Assembly: GCF_004000985.1 (NCBI RefSeq)
Contig: NZ_BIMH01000029.1
Span: forward strand, 1 to 64,000
Length of the DNA: 64,000 bases
Reading direction: 5' to 3'
From: Paenibacillus validus NBRC 15382
GTDB lineage: Bacteria; Bacillota; Bacilli; Paenibacillales; NBRC-103111
Under the pieces are notes generated by a model. That model saw nothing but the letters and a program-made list of their open reading frames with translations. It did no database searches and was not told the origin of the DNA. Shown here in pieces: positions 18,191 to 26,428 of this stretch (the stretch's first letter is position 1; the number at the start of each line of letters is the position of its first letter). Made by a program: the position numbers and the translations under genes.

Positions 18191-19417
18191 GTGTTGAAAC
18201 AGTCTTTTCTGCCGCTTGTCTTGTCCTTAAGCCTTATCGGAGCTACGATTGTGCCCCAGGCCGGGTTTGCATTGACCGCTTCGCAGCGCATTGAGCAGGA
18301 GCTTAACCAGCTGAAGAAAACGAAATCCGCCGTTCAGCAGAAGGTGAACGAGACGGAGAAGCAAATAACGCAAGTTACGAGGGAAAAGCAGCAAACGTCA
18401 AACGACATCAACGCGCTTCTCGACCAAATCGACAAAACGAATAAAAGCTTGAACGTATTGAACGATAAAGTGGCCGAAGTTTCGGCAACGCTGAAAGAAA
18501 ACGCGAAACAGCTCGAAGAAGCCGAGACGCGGGTGACCTCCCGCGATCAGATGCTCCGGTCGCGGCTTCGTCTGATGTATATGAACGGGGTCGTTTCGTA
18601 CGCGGATGTGCTGCTGAGCTCGACCAATTTCAGCGATTTTTTGGACAGGCTTGAAGCTTTGCGTTCTATCGTAAATCAGGACAAAAAGATTCTGGAAGCG
18701 AACAAGCGCGACCGCGCCACGATTGACGAGAAACGGATCGCGATTGAGAAACAGCTCGCCGAGGTAAAAAATTTGTATGCGGAGACTTCGGCGGTCAAGG
18801 CCGATCTTCTGGTCAAGGAGAAGGAGAAAGAAGTGAAGATCGCGAGCCTGACTCAGAAGGAGAAGGAGCTCGAGGATATCAGCGAGGAAGTGGAGGCACA
18901 GCTCGTGAAGGTGGCCAGCCAGGAGGCGGCCAAGCAGCGGGCGCTCCAAGAGGCCAAAGCGGCGGAGGCGGCTAAGTCGAAGGGCGCGAAGGCGGCGGGG
19001 CCGGTGTATACGTACAGCGGAGGGAAGTTTGGCTATCCGCTTCCTAAAGTCGTCAATATGTCATCAGATTTCGGAACCCGCAAGGATCCCTTTACAGGCA
19101 GATCGTCTACGCATAACGGTATCGATTTTCCTTCTCCGGCAGGAACGAGCATTCTGGCAGCCGAGGACGGCGTCGTCATCGTCGCTTCCTGGTGGAGCGG
19201 ATACGGGAATACGGTGATCATTGACCACGGCAAAGGAGTATGGACGCTGTATGGTCATATCCGTAACGACGGCATCGTCGTGGAGAAGGGCGACACGGTC
19301 AAGCGGGGCCAGAAGATCGCCGAGGTCGGTTCGACCGGACGTTCGACGGGGAATCACCTTCACTTTGAAGTGCGGATTAATGAATCTCCCGTCGATCCTA
19401 AACCTTATTTAAGATAA
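18191..19417 (+). CDS. Coiled-coil M23 (LytM) peptidoglycan hydrolase, probable FtsEX partner
   Basis: This is an EnvC/PcsB-like murein hydrolase of 408 residues. A signal peptide (1-28, ending AGFALTA) is followed by a long coiled coil (about 29-260) rich in Lys, Glu and Gln, then an M23 domain (about 285-408). The zinc ligands look intact: the His and Asp of THNGIDF, and the HxH of NHLHFEVR. YGHIRN supplies a further His. Unlike E. coli EnvC, whose LytM domain is degenerate and only activates amidases, this protein should cut peptide cross-links itself. It lies 31 bases after ftsX. The GTG start has GGGAGG upstream. Confidence 0.92.
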   Translation: MLKQSFLPLVLSLSLIGATIVPQAGFALTASQRIEQELNQLKKTKSAVQQKVNETEKQITQVTREKQQTSNDINALLDQIDKTNKSLNVLNDKVAEVSATLKENAKQLEEAETRVTSRDQMLRSRLRLMYMNGVVSYADVLLSSTNFSDFLDRLEALRSIVNQDKKILEANKRDRATIDEKRIAIEKQLAEVKNLYAETSAVKADLLVKEKEKEVKIASLTQKEKELEDISEEVEAQLVKVASQEAAKQRALQEAKAAEAAKSKGAKAAGPVYTYSGGKFGYPLPKVVNMSSDFGTRKDPFTGRSSTHNGIDFPSPAGTSILAAEDGVVIVASWWSGYGNTVIIDHGKGVWTLYGHIRNDGIVVEKGDTVKRGQKIAEVGSTGRSTGNHLHFEVRINESPVDPKPYLR

Positions 19418-19555
19418 CGGACGCTGTTCATAATTCGGCAGGGCTTGTCATAAACTAGAAAGACAAGTTATGTAAGAAGTGTGAATGGACAACCGGCTTT
19501 GACTGGCAAAGCAACGGTTGCACTAGGGATCAGCAAAGGCGGTGTGGGGAGAGGC

Positions 19556-21010
19556 ATGGTTTTTAAGGGACGTACGGTATTGGCTTTTGTACTATTGTCG
19601 ATGTTCGCAAGCAGCATCATGACGCTGACAATTGTGAACCCGTCGATCTTCGCCGCGGTGAAGAACGGGAACGGAGCGGCTGCTGCGGATGCGAAGTCCG
19701 GCTTAACCAGCAAGGATATCAACAAACTGGCGACGACGTATCAGCTGATCAACGGCAAGTACTTGAACGAGGTCGATCACGAGAAAATCGTGAATGGCGC
19801 CATCAACGGCATGCTGGCAACGCTGGAAGACCCGTTCACGGTGTACATGGATCAGAACGAAGCGAAGCAATTCGACGAGAATATCACCTCTTCCTTCCAG
19901 GGGATTGGAGCGGAGGTGACCTCGGAAGACGGCAAAGTGACGATCGTGACTCCGATCAAAGGTTCGCCGGCCGAGAAGGCGGGCTTACACGCCAATGACG
20001 TGATCGTTTCGGTCAACGGCGAGAAGTTGGACGGCTTGACGTTGAATCAGGCGATCATGAAAATCCGCGGTCCGAAAGGTACGCAGGCAAAGCTGGAAGT
20101 CGCTCGTGCGGGCGTGAGCGACCCGATCCAGGTGATCGTGGTGCGTGACGATATCGATGTGGAGACGGTATTCGGCGAGATGCTGCCGGGCAATATCGGG
20201 AAGATCGAGATCCGGCAGTTCTCGAGCAATACGTCGGCGCGTTTTAAGGAAGAGCTGGCCGCCCTGGAGAGCAAGGGAATGAAGGGCCTGATCATCGACG
20301 TGCGCAACGATCCGGGCGGTCTGCTATCGGCCGTCGTCGAAATCGTGGAGCCGTTCATACCGAAAGGCAAGACGATTGTACAAATCGAGAACCGTAAGGG
20401 TGTTCGGGAAGAAACGAAATCGGAGAACGGCACAGGCAAAAATTATCCGGTTTCCGTGCTGATTAATAAAGGCAGTGCGAGCGCCTCGGAAATATTGGCC
20501 GGCGCTTTGCACGATTCCGTCGGCAGCAAGCTGATCGGCGAAACGACGTTCGGCAAAGGCACGGTGCAGGTTACGTTCGAGCAGGAGATGGGTGACGGCA
20601 GTAACATTAAGATGACCGTGTACAAATGGTTGACGCCGAACGGCACATGGATTCACAAGAAGGGTATTGCTCCCGATCTGGCCGTCGAGCAGCCGGCTTA
20701 CTTCAAAGCGGCCCCTCTGACGAAAAAAGAAACGTTGAAGCCCGATTCGAACAACGAAGACGTGAAAAACTTGCAGGTCATGCTGCAGGGGCTCGGCTTG
20801 AATCCGGAACGAACGGACGGGTACTACAGCGACAAGACGGCGCAAGCGGTCAAAACGTTCCAGCGGTCAAACGGCTTGCCGGTAACCGGCGAGGTTGATA
20901 AGGAGACGGCGAACAAGCTGGAGAAAGCGATTCTTACAGCTATCCGCGATCCGAAGAACGATCTGCAGCTGAAGGCGGCTGTCGAGGCGATGCAGCAAGC
21001 GGTGAAATAA
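19556..21010 (+). CDS. ctpB: Carboxy-terminal processing protease (S41, CtpB-like) with PDZ and peptidoglycan-binding domains
   Basis: The protein has 484 residues from ATG 19556. The first residues MVFKGRTVLAFVLLSMFASS form a signal anchor. An upstream GTG at 19481 is in frame but has no good ribosome-binding site. A PDZ domain (about 75-165) contains GIGAEVTSEDGKVTIVTPIKG. The S41 core has the nucleophile Ser in NKGSASASEILAGAL and the catalytic Lys in TFGKGTVQV. A PG_binding_1 domain (about 400-465) includes YYSDKTAQAVKTFQ. In B. subtilis, CtpB cleaves SpoIVFA during sporulation, and the wall-binding domain fits envelope action. Confidence 0.93.
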   Translation: MVFKGRTVLAFVLLSMFASSIMTLTIVNPSIFAAVKNGNGAAAADAKSGLTSKDINKLATTYQLINGKYLNEVDHEKIVNGAINGMLATLEDPFTVYMDQNEAKQFDENITSSFQGIGAEVTSEDGKVTIVTPIKGSPAEKAGLHANDVIVSVNGEKLDGLTLNQAIMKIRGPKGTQAKLEVARAGVSDPIQVIVVRDDIDVETVFGEMLPGNIGKIEIRQFSSNTSARFKEELAALESKGMKGLIIDVRNDPGGLLSAVVEIVEPFIPKGKTIVQIENRKGVREETKSENGTGKNYPVSVLINKGSASASEILAGALHDSVGSKLIGETTFGKGTVQVTFEQEMGDGSNIKMTVYKWLTPNGTWIHKKGIAPDLAVEQPAYFKAAPLTKKETLKPDSNNEDVKNLQVMLQGLGLNPERTDGYYSDKTAQAVKTFQRSNGLPVTGEVDKETANKLEKAILTAIRDPKNDLQLKAAVEAMQQAVK

Positions 21011-21072
21011 CCGGATTGTCTGCCAATTTCAGGAGAGCGGCAGGAAATAGCCGGCCCTGCGTCGAAATGATT

Positions 21073-21119
21073 AAGAAGGCGGTTCCGAGTCGCTCGGAAT
21101 TCGACCTTCTTTCTTTTTT
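21073..21119 (+). terminator. Terminator after ctpB
   Basis: AAGAAGG (21073-21079) pairs with CCTTCTT (21105-21111), with an inner CCGA/TCGG stem and a T-rich tail to 21119. Confidence 0.8.
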
Positions 21120-21158
21120 GACCAGGGACTATTCTGATTCAGATCAAAGGAGCGCGCC

Positions 21159-22451
21159 ATGGATTGGGTTCAGGCTTTAGGGTGGCAGGGACTGCAAGCG
21201 ATCGTACAGCTATTCCTGCATCCTTTTTATTATGTGGGCATCCTCTTTATTATTTTGCAATACCGCAGACAAATCGCGATGGAACGCAGGCTGTTCTCTA
21301 CGAAGCTGCACGCTCTCCTGCCGGAGACGTGGCGAATCGTGTTATGGGGATGGGTCGGGGGGTTATGCGTCTCGGTATTGATGGCAGGCATCGGAGCAAC
21401 GGTTCAACAGGAGGCGGTCTTGCTGTTATGGATCGTCTCGCTGCTGCTCGTTATCGTGCGCGTCAGATACTTATGCTGGGCGTATGCGGTCGGTGTCATC
21501 GGAATGCTTCAGGTGGTGCTGTCGGCGATCCCGGGTGTGAGGCAGTCGGATGACTGGGCTTGGCTGACGAAACCGCTCTTCGCGCTGGACATACCGGCCA
21601 TGCTGGCGCTCGTCGCTATCTTGCATTTGGCCGAGGCGATCTACGTAAGGAAGCAAGGAACGCGGCTCGGCATGCCGATGTTTGTCGAGGGGAAGCGCGG
21701 AAGAATCGTCGGCGGTTACCAGCTGCAGGGCTTTTGGCCGATGGCGCTGTTTCTCGTCGTCCCGCTGCAGCAAGCGGCGGGCGGGCCTTTGCTTCCGTGG
21801 ACGCCGCTGCTTGGGGGCGAGCTGTGGCAGAACGGCTGGACGATTGTGGGGTTTCCCGTCATGATCGGATTTACGGAGATGACAATCTCGCGATTGCCGA
21901 AGGACAAGGCGAGGATCGGTTCCAATTTACTGATCTTGTATGCGCTAATTTTACTGGGGCTGGCCGCTTTAAGCGCATGGCTGCCGGTGCTAACGTTCAC
22001 GGCAAGCTTATTTGCGATTTTGCTCCATGAGGCGATGATTGTGTATAGCCGTTGGGATGAAGGCCGCCGCCGCCCGATTTATGTACACACGGACAAAGGG
22101 CTGAAAATATTAGCCGTGCTGCCGGGCAGTCCGGCCGAGGAGCTCGGCCTTAAAGCCGGTGAGATCGTCAGCAAGGTGAACGGGGTTCCGGTTCGCAGCA
22201 AGCAGGCGCTGCATCAGGCGATGCAATTGAATCCGGCGTTCTGCCGATTGGAAGTGCTCGATGGGGCGCTGGAGAACCGCTTCTTGAAACGGGCGCTTTA
22301 CTCGGGGGAGCATCATCAGCTCGGCATTATACTCGCTCCCGACCAAGATGTGCTGTACTATGTGGAGGAGAAGCAGGTATCGATTTGGGCATACTTGAGC
22401 CGCCGTTTGATCGGATTACTCCGCAATGAAAAAAATTCGAAGAGCATGTAA
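21159..22451 (+). CDS. minJ: MinJ-like multi-pass membrane protein with C-terminal PDZ domain
   Basis: The protein has 430 residues. About eight hydrophobic helices occupy residues 1-300, followed by a cytoplasmic-type PDZ domain (about 310-375) with LAVLPGSPAEELGLKAGEIVSKVNG. B. subtilis MinJ (YvjD) has the same architecture and lies in the same region after ftsEX and ctpB. There it links DivIVA to MinD to place the division septum. The assignment rests on architecture and gene order. A generic PDZ membrane protein is the alternative. AAAGGAG precedes ATG 21159. Confidence 0.65.
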   Translation: MDWVQALGWQGLQAIVQLFLHPFYYVGILFIILQYRRQIAMERRLFSTKLHALLPETWRIVLWGWVGGLCVSVLMAGIGATVQQEAVLLLWIVSLLLVIVRVRYLCWAYAVGVIGMLQVVLSAIPGVRQSDDWAWLTKPLFALDIPAMLALVAILHLAEAIYVRKQGTRLGMPMFVEGKRGRIVGGYQLQGFWPMALFLVVPLQQAAGGPLLPWTPLLGGELWQNGWTIVGFPVMIGFTEMTISRLPKDKARIGSNLLILYALILLGLAALSAWLPVLTFTASLFAILLHEAMIVYSRWDEGRRRPIYVHTDKGLKILAVLPGSPAEELGLKAGEIVSKVNGVPVRSKQALHQAMQLNPAFCRLEVLDGALENRFLKRALYSGEHHQLGIILAPDQDVLYYVEEKQVSIWAYLSRRLIGLLRNEKNSKSM

Positions 22452-22552
22452 GGGGCAGGCGTCACGACAATCCGGACATTTCGGCACGGAATAGGGATTT
22501 CGTGATCGGCCCATGCGGATACCAGCCCAACGCCCGAACGTCGGGTTGCACA

Positions 22553-22583
22553 ACAAAGAGCCTGAGGCGAAAGCCCCAGGCTC
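22553..22583 (-). terminator. Terminator after the stator operon
   Basis: On the - strand GAGCCTGGGGC pairs with GCCTCAGGCTC around TTTC, then a T-rich stretch follows. It ends the - strand motA-motB transcript and may also help the convergent minJ-like gene. Confidence 0.6.
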
Positions 22584-22598
22584 CTTGCATAGATGGCG

Positions 22599-23363
22599 TT
22601 ACCTTAGTACAACGATCTCAACGCGGCGGTTTTTCGCGCGATTCTCATCGCTGTTGTTTTCGGCCACCGGCCGGGTATCGGCATAAGACGTCGAGACGAA
22701 CTTCTTCGGATCTAGCTGCGCGGTATAGACGAAGTAGCGCAGGACAGACAACGAACGCGCTTGCGATAATCCCCAGTTGTCTTTATACACGGAGCCGGTC
22801 GACAGCGGCAAATCATCCGTATGTCCTTCAATACTGATGACCGCGTGCAGAGTAGGAAACAAGCTTGCCAATTGGTTCAAGATCGGCAAGGCTCCCGGCT
22901 TCAGGTCGGCTTTCCCGAGATCGAATAGGAACAAGTCGTTCAAGGTGACCGCTACGCCGCGAGGCGTATTTGCCGCGGATATTTGCGCTTGCAGGTTGTT
23001 TTCCTGAATATAGGCCTGCACTTTCTGAAGCAGGTCTTCCAGCTGTTTTTCCCGCTGCTGCTGTTCTTCCTTCCCGGTCTCCGCGTTATCATTCTGTTCC
23101 TGCTCTGTCTTGTTGTCCTCGCCGCCCGCGGACGGGTTTGCGGCACCCATGATGCCTTGGCCCTGCGGCATAATCGTATCGGCTTTCATGAATTCCATTT
23201 TCAACGCTTTCGCCAGCACTTCGTATTTCTGAACATCGATCTTGCTCATGGCATACATGATGATGAAGAAAATCAGGACGAGTGTAATAAAGTCCGCGTA
23301 GCTGAGCAGCCAGCGCTCGTGATTGGGAGGCGCGGCCTGCTTCTTTCTCCTATTCCTCGCCAC
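22599..23363 (-). CDS. motB: Flagellar stator protein MotB (MotS-like)
   Basis: This is the peptidoglycan-anchored stator subunit. A single N-terminal helix carries the ion-binding Asp in WLLSYADFITLVLIFFIIMY, followed by a plug/linker rich in Gln and Glu and an OmpA-like domain (about 130-255) with ISIEGHTDDLPL and NRRVEIVV. The helix and the following SKIDVQKY look closer to Bacillus MotS (sodium type) than to proton-type MotB, but this is a visual judgement. GTG 23363 has AGGTGA correctly spaced. An earlier GTG at 23372 is possible. It overlaps motA by about 14 bases. Confidence 0.9.
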   Translation of the reverse strand: MARNRRKKQAAPPNHERWLLSYADFITLVLIFFIIMYAMSKIDVQKYEVLAKALKMEFMKADTIMPQGQGIMGAANPSAGGEDNKTEQEQNDNAETGKEEQQQREKQLEDLLQKVQAYIQENNLQAQISAANTPRGVAVTLNDLFLFDLGKADLKPGALPILNQLASLFPTLHAVISIEGHTDDLPLSTGSVYKDNWGLSQARSLSVLRYFVYTAQLDPKKFVSTSYADTRPVAENNSDENRAKNRRVEIVVLR

Positions 23364-24138
23364 CGGGTTCACCTGCGCTCTCGCCTTTAATGTGATCTTG
23401 AAGGAGGAAAGAACTCAACTTTTTCTTAATCAATTGCGGATTTTCACCCGCTTGCAGAGCTAGTATCCCTTCCAGCATCAATTCCATTTCGGCGACCTGC
23501 TCCGCGCTGCGAACTTTGATTTTGCTTGCAATTGGCAGCAAAATGAGGTTGGCGGAACCTACGCCGTACAAGGTGGCCGTAAAGGCGACTGCGATTGCCG
23601 GTCCCAAGCTTCCCGGGTCATCCAAATTGCCGAGCACATGAATCAAGCCCATTACCGTACCGATGATCCCCATAGTAGGGGCGTAACCGCCGGCGGCTTC
23701 GAACATTTTGGCCCAGCCTTCGTGGTGATTTTCAAGAGCGTCGATCTCCAGCTCCAAAATTTGGCGGGTCAGTTCGGGATCGGTCCCGTCGACCACCATC
23801 ATCAAGCCGTCCCGCAGGAACGGATTCTCATTCTCTTGAGCACGCTGCTCCAGAGCGAGGACGCCTTCGCGTCTGGCTACGGTCGCCATATCGACGAGCT
23901 CCTCGATAACTTGCCCCGGGTCTTGTTTCTTCTCGCGAAAGGCCATGTTCAGCGCCTTGCCAATATCTTTAATTTGTTTTAACGGAAAGCTGACAAGCAC
24001 GGCGCCGATCGTGCCGCCCGCTATAATCAGCATGGAGCTTGGGACGAAGAGCGCGGAAATATGTCCGCCATCCATCATATAACCGCCAATTAATCCTCCA
24101 ATACCGATGATGATCCCGATGATTGTCATCAAATCCAC
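23350..24138 (-). CDS. motA: Flagellar stator protein MotA (MotP-like)
   Basis: This is the proton- or sodium-channel partner of MotB, 262 residues with four membrane helices: two near 3-45 (including MTIIGIIIGIGGLIGGYM) and two near 150-205 (APTMGIIGTVMGLIHVL and AVAFTATLYGVGSANLILLPIA). The cytoplasmic loop with REGVLALEQRAQ interacts with FliG. The order motA-motB with a short overlap is standard. Other flagellar genes are not in the window, so the pair is a separate stator locus, as seen for motPS. Confidence 0.92.
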   Translation of the reverse strand: MDLMTIIGIIIGIGGLIGGYMMDGGHISALFVPSSMLIIAGGTIGAVLVSFPLKQIKDIGKALNMAFREKKQDPGQVIEELVDMATVARREGVLALEQRAQENENPFLRDGLMMVVDGTDPELTRQILELEIDALENHHEGWAKMFEAAGGYAPTMGIIGTVMGLIHVLGNLDDPGSLGPAIAVAFTATLYGVGSANLILLPIASKIKVRSAEQVAEMELMLEGILALQAGENPQLIKKKLSSFLLQDHIKGESAGEPGGEE

Positions 24139-24198
24139 TTTCGTTCCACCCCTAGAGATTCAAATATGAATAACGGCAGTCACCTGTCGCTTGTCATT

Positions 24199-24212
24199 GG
24201 AATATCCGTTCG
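24199..24212 (-). promoter_or_regulatory. LexA-like box 1 upstream of uvrB
   Basis: Read on the - strand, this is CGAACGGATATTCC. It shares GAACNNATATTC with the box at 24274-24287 and with the one before pcrB (61845-61858). It resembles the Bacillus LexA consensus CGAACRNRYGTTYG, with A in place of the second G. Confidence 0.45.
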
Positions 24213-24239
24213 GAATGAACGGAAGACGAATGGGTTCGT

Positions 24240-24268
24240 TTGCAACAGAAACGGAAAAAAGGTATAAT
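24240..24268 (+). promoter_or_regulatory. SigmaA promoter of uvrBA
   Basis: TTGCAA (24240-24245), a 17-base spacer, then a perfect TATAAT (24263-24268). Transcription would start near 24275, inside the second LexA-like box, giving a leader of about 130 bases before uvrB. Confidence 0.8.
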
Positions 24269-24273
24269 GTATG

Positions 24274-24287
24274 GGAACAAATATTCC
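24274..24287 (+). promoter_or_regulatory. LexA-like box 2 overlapping the uvrB transcription start
   Basis: GGAACAAATATTCC is a near-palindrome directly downstream of the -10 element. Its core GAACNNATATTC matches the two other candidate SOS boxes in the window. Its position would block initiation. Confidence 0.5.
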
Positions 24288-24407
24288 TATTACAGGAACG
24301 CAGTCGAACGGAGTCGAAGCTACGCACATAGATGGCCTACCTTTTTATCGGAATCCGGTAACCGAAACTTTAGAAGATTTCCACTCTTTTCATGAATGGG
24401 TGATGAG

Positions 24408-26405
24408 ATGAGCGAAGTAACCATAAGCGATAAGAAGTTCCAGCTCGTATCGGACTATACGCCTCAAGGGGATCAGCCGAACGCGATCGAGATGCTGGTA
24501 TCGAGCATCCGCTCGGGACAGAAGCACCAGACGCTGCTAGGTGCGACGGGAACGGGGAAGACGTTTACAGCCGCGCATGTCATTGCTCAACTGAACCGTC
24601 CGACGCTGCTGATCGCGCATAACAAAACCTTGGCCGCGCAGTTGTGCAGTGAGCTGAAGGAGTTTTTTCCACATAATGCAGTGGAATATTTCGTAAGCTA
24701 TTACGATTATTACCAGCCGGAAGCGTACATTCCTTCCTCGGATACGTTCATCGAGAAGGATTCGAGCATCAACGACGAGATCGATAAGCTCCGCCACTCG
24801 GCGACCAGCTCGTTGTTCGAACGCCGCGACGTCATCGTAGTGGCTAGCGTTTCGTGCATCTACGGCCTCGGATCGCCGATGGAGTACCGCAATTTGCTGC
24901 TGTCGCTGCGGGTCGGAATGGAGCGTTCGCGCAACGACATTTTGCACCGGCTGATCGACATCCAGTACCAGCGCAACGATATGAACTTTATCCGCGGCAC
25001 GTTCCGCGTCCGCGGCGACGTGATCGAAATCTTCCCGGCTTCGCGGGGGGAACAGGCGGTGCGCGTCGAGCTGTTCGGCGACGAGATCGAACGGATTACG
25101 GAAATCGATGTGCTGACCGGCGAAATCATCGGCGAACGCGACCATATTGCGATTTTCCCGGCCTCCCACTTCGTGACCCACGAGGATACGATGAAGGTGG
25201 CGCTCGTGAACATTGAGCGGGAGCTGGAGGAGCGGCTGGCCGAGCTGCGCGGACAGGGCAAGCTCTTGGAGGCGCAGCGGTTGGAACAACGCACCCGTTA
25301 TGATATCGAGATGATGCAGGAGATGGGCTTTTGTTCGGGGATCGAGAACTACTCCGGACCGCTGACGTTCCGCGAACGCGGAGCGACTCCTTACACGCTG
25401 TTCGACTATTTCCCGGACGACATGCTGATCATGATCGACGAGTCGCATGTGACGCTGCCGCAAATCCGGGCGATGTACAACGGCGACCGCGCCAGGAAAG
25501 AAGTGCTGGTCGAGCACGGTTTCCGTCTGCCGTCGGCGCTGGATAACCGTCCGCTGCGCTTTGAGGAATTCGAAAAGAAAATCAACCAGATCGTGTATAT
25601 CTCCGCGACGCCAGGCCCGTATGAGATCGAGAAGTGTCCGCAGATGGTGGAACAAATCATTCGCCCGACAGGATTGCTCGATCCGATCATCGAGGTGCGG
25701 CCGACGAAGGGACAAATCGACGATCTGCTCGGAGAAATCCAGGATCGCATCAAGAAGGACGAGCGGGTGCTGGTGACGACGCTGACGAAGAAGATGTCCG
25801 AGGATTTGACGGACTATTTTAAAGAGATCGGCGTCAAAGTGCGGTATTTGCACTCGGAAATCAAGACGTTCGAACGAATGCAAATTTTGCGTGACCTGCG
25901 TTTAGGCGTCTTCCATGTGCTGGTCGGGATCAACCTGCTGCGGGAAGGTCTCGACTTGCCCGAAGTCTCGTTGGTGGCGATTCTCGACGCCGACAAGGAA
26001 GGTTTCCTGCGCGCGGAGCGCTCGCTCATCCAGACGATCGGGCGCGCGGCGCGTAATGCAAACGGCCGGGTCATCATGTACGGTGACAAAATGACCGATT
26101 CGATGAACAAAGCGATTACCGAGACGAACCGGCGCCGCGCCATTCAAATGGCTTACAACGAAAAACACGGCATTACGCCGCAGACGATACAGAAGAAAGT
26201 GCGCGACGTCATCGAAGCGACAAAGGTTGCGGAGCAGAAGGCCGACTACTTGGCAGACGTCAAGGGAGCCAAGATGTCGAAGAAAGACCGTATGTCGTTG
26301 ATCGAAAGATTGGAGCAAGAGATGAAGGAAGCCGCCAAAAACCTGCAGTTTGAACGTGCCGCAGAGCTGCGCGACGCCATTCTGGAGATGAAGGCCGAGC
26401 TGTAA
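24408..26405 (+). CDS. uvrB: Excinuclease ABC subunit B
   Basis: UvrB is the damage-verifying helicase-like subunit of nucleotide excision repair. From ATG 24408 it has 665 residues. An ATG four codons earlier lacks a ribosome-binding site. Walker A is [15 protein letters not shown]. The beta-hairpin that inserts into DNA spans the [20 protein letters not shown] region. Helicase motifs include [14 protein letters not shown] and [18 protein letters not shown]-terminal UVR domain binding UvrC runs [20 protein letters not shown]. Induction by DNA damage is likely from the LexA-like boxes upstream. Confidence 0.98.
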   Translation: MSEVTISDKKFQLVSDYTPQGDQPNAIEMLVSSIRSGQKHQTLLGATGTGKTFTAAHVIAQLNRPTLLIAHNKTLAAQLCSELKEFFPHNAVEYFVSYYDYYQPEAYIPSSDTFIEKDSSINDEIDKLRHSATSSLFERRDVIVVASVSCIYGLGSPMEYRNLLLSLRVGMERSRNDILHRLIDIQYQRNDMNFIRGTFRVRGDVIEIFPASRGEQAVRVELFGDEIERITEIDVLTGEIIGERDHIAIFPASHFVTHEDTMKVALVNIERELEERLAELRGQGKLLEAQRLEQRTRYDIEMMQEMGFCSGIENYSGPLTFRERGATPYTLFDYFPDDMLIMIDESHVTLPQIRAMYNGDRARKEVLVEHGFRLPSALDNRPLRFEEFEKKINQIVYISATPGPYEIEKCPQMVEQIIRPTGLLDPIIEVRPTKGQIDDLLGEIQDRIKKDERVLVTTLTKKMSEDLTDYFKEIGVKVRYLHSEIKTFERMQILRDLRLGVFHVLVGINLLREGLDLPEVSLVAILDADKEGFLRAERSLIQTIGRAARNANGRVIMYGDKMTDSMNKAITETNRRRAIQMAYNEKHGITPQTIQKKVRDVIEATKVAEQKADYLADVKGAKMSKKDRMSLIERLEQEMKEAAKNLQFERAAELRDAILEMKAEL

Positions 26406-26428
26406 CGAAAGAGAGGATGGGAGAACGA

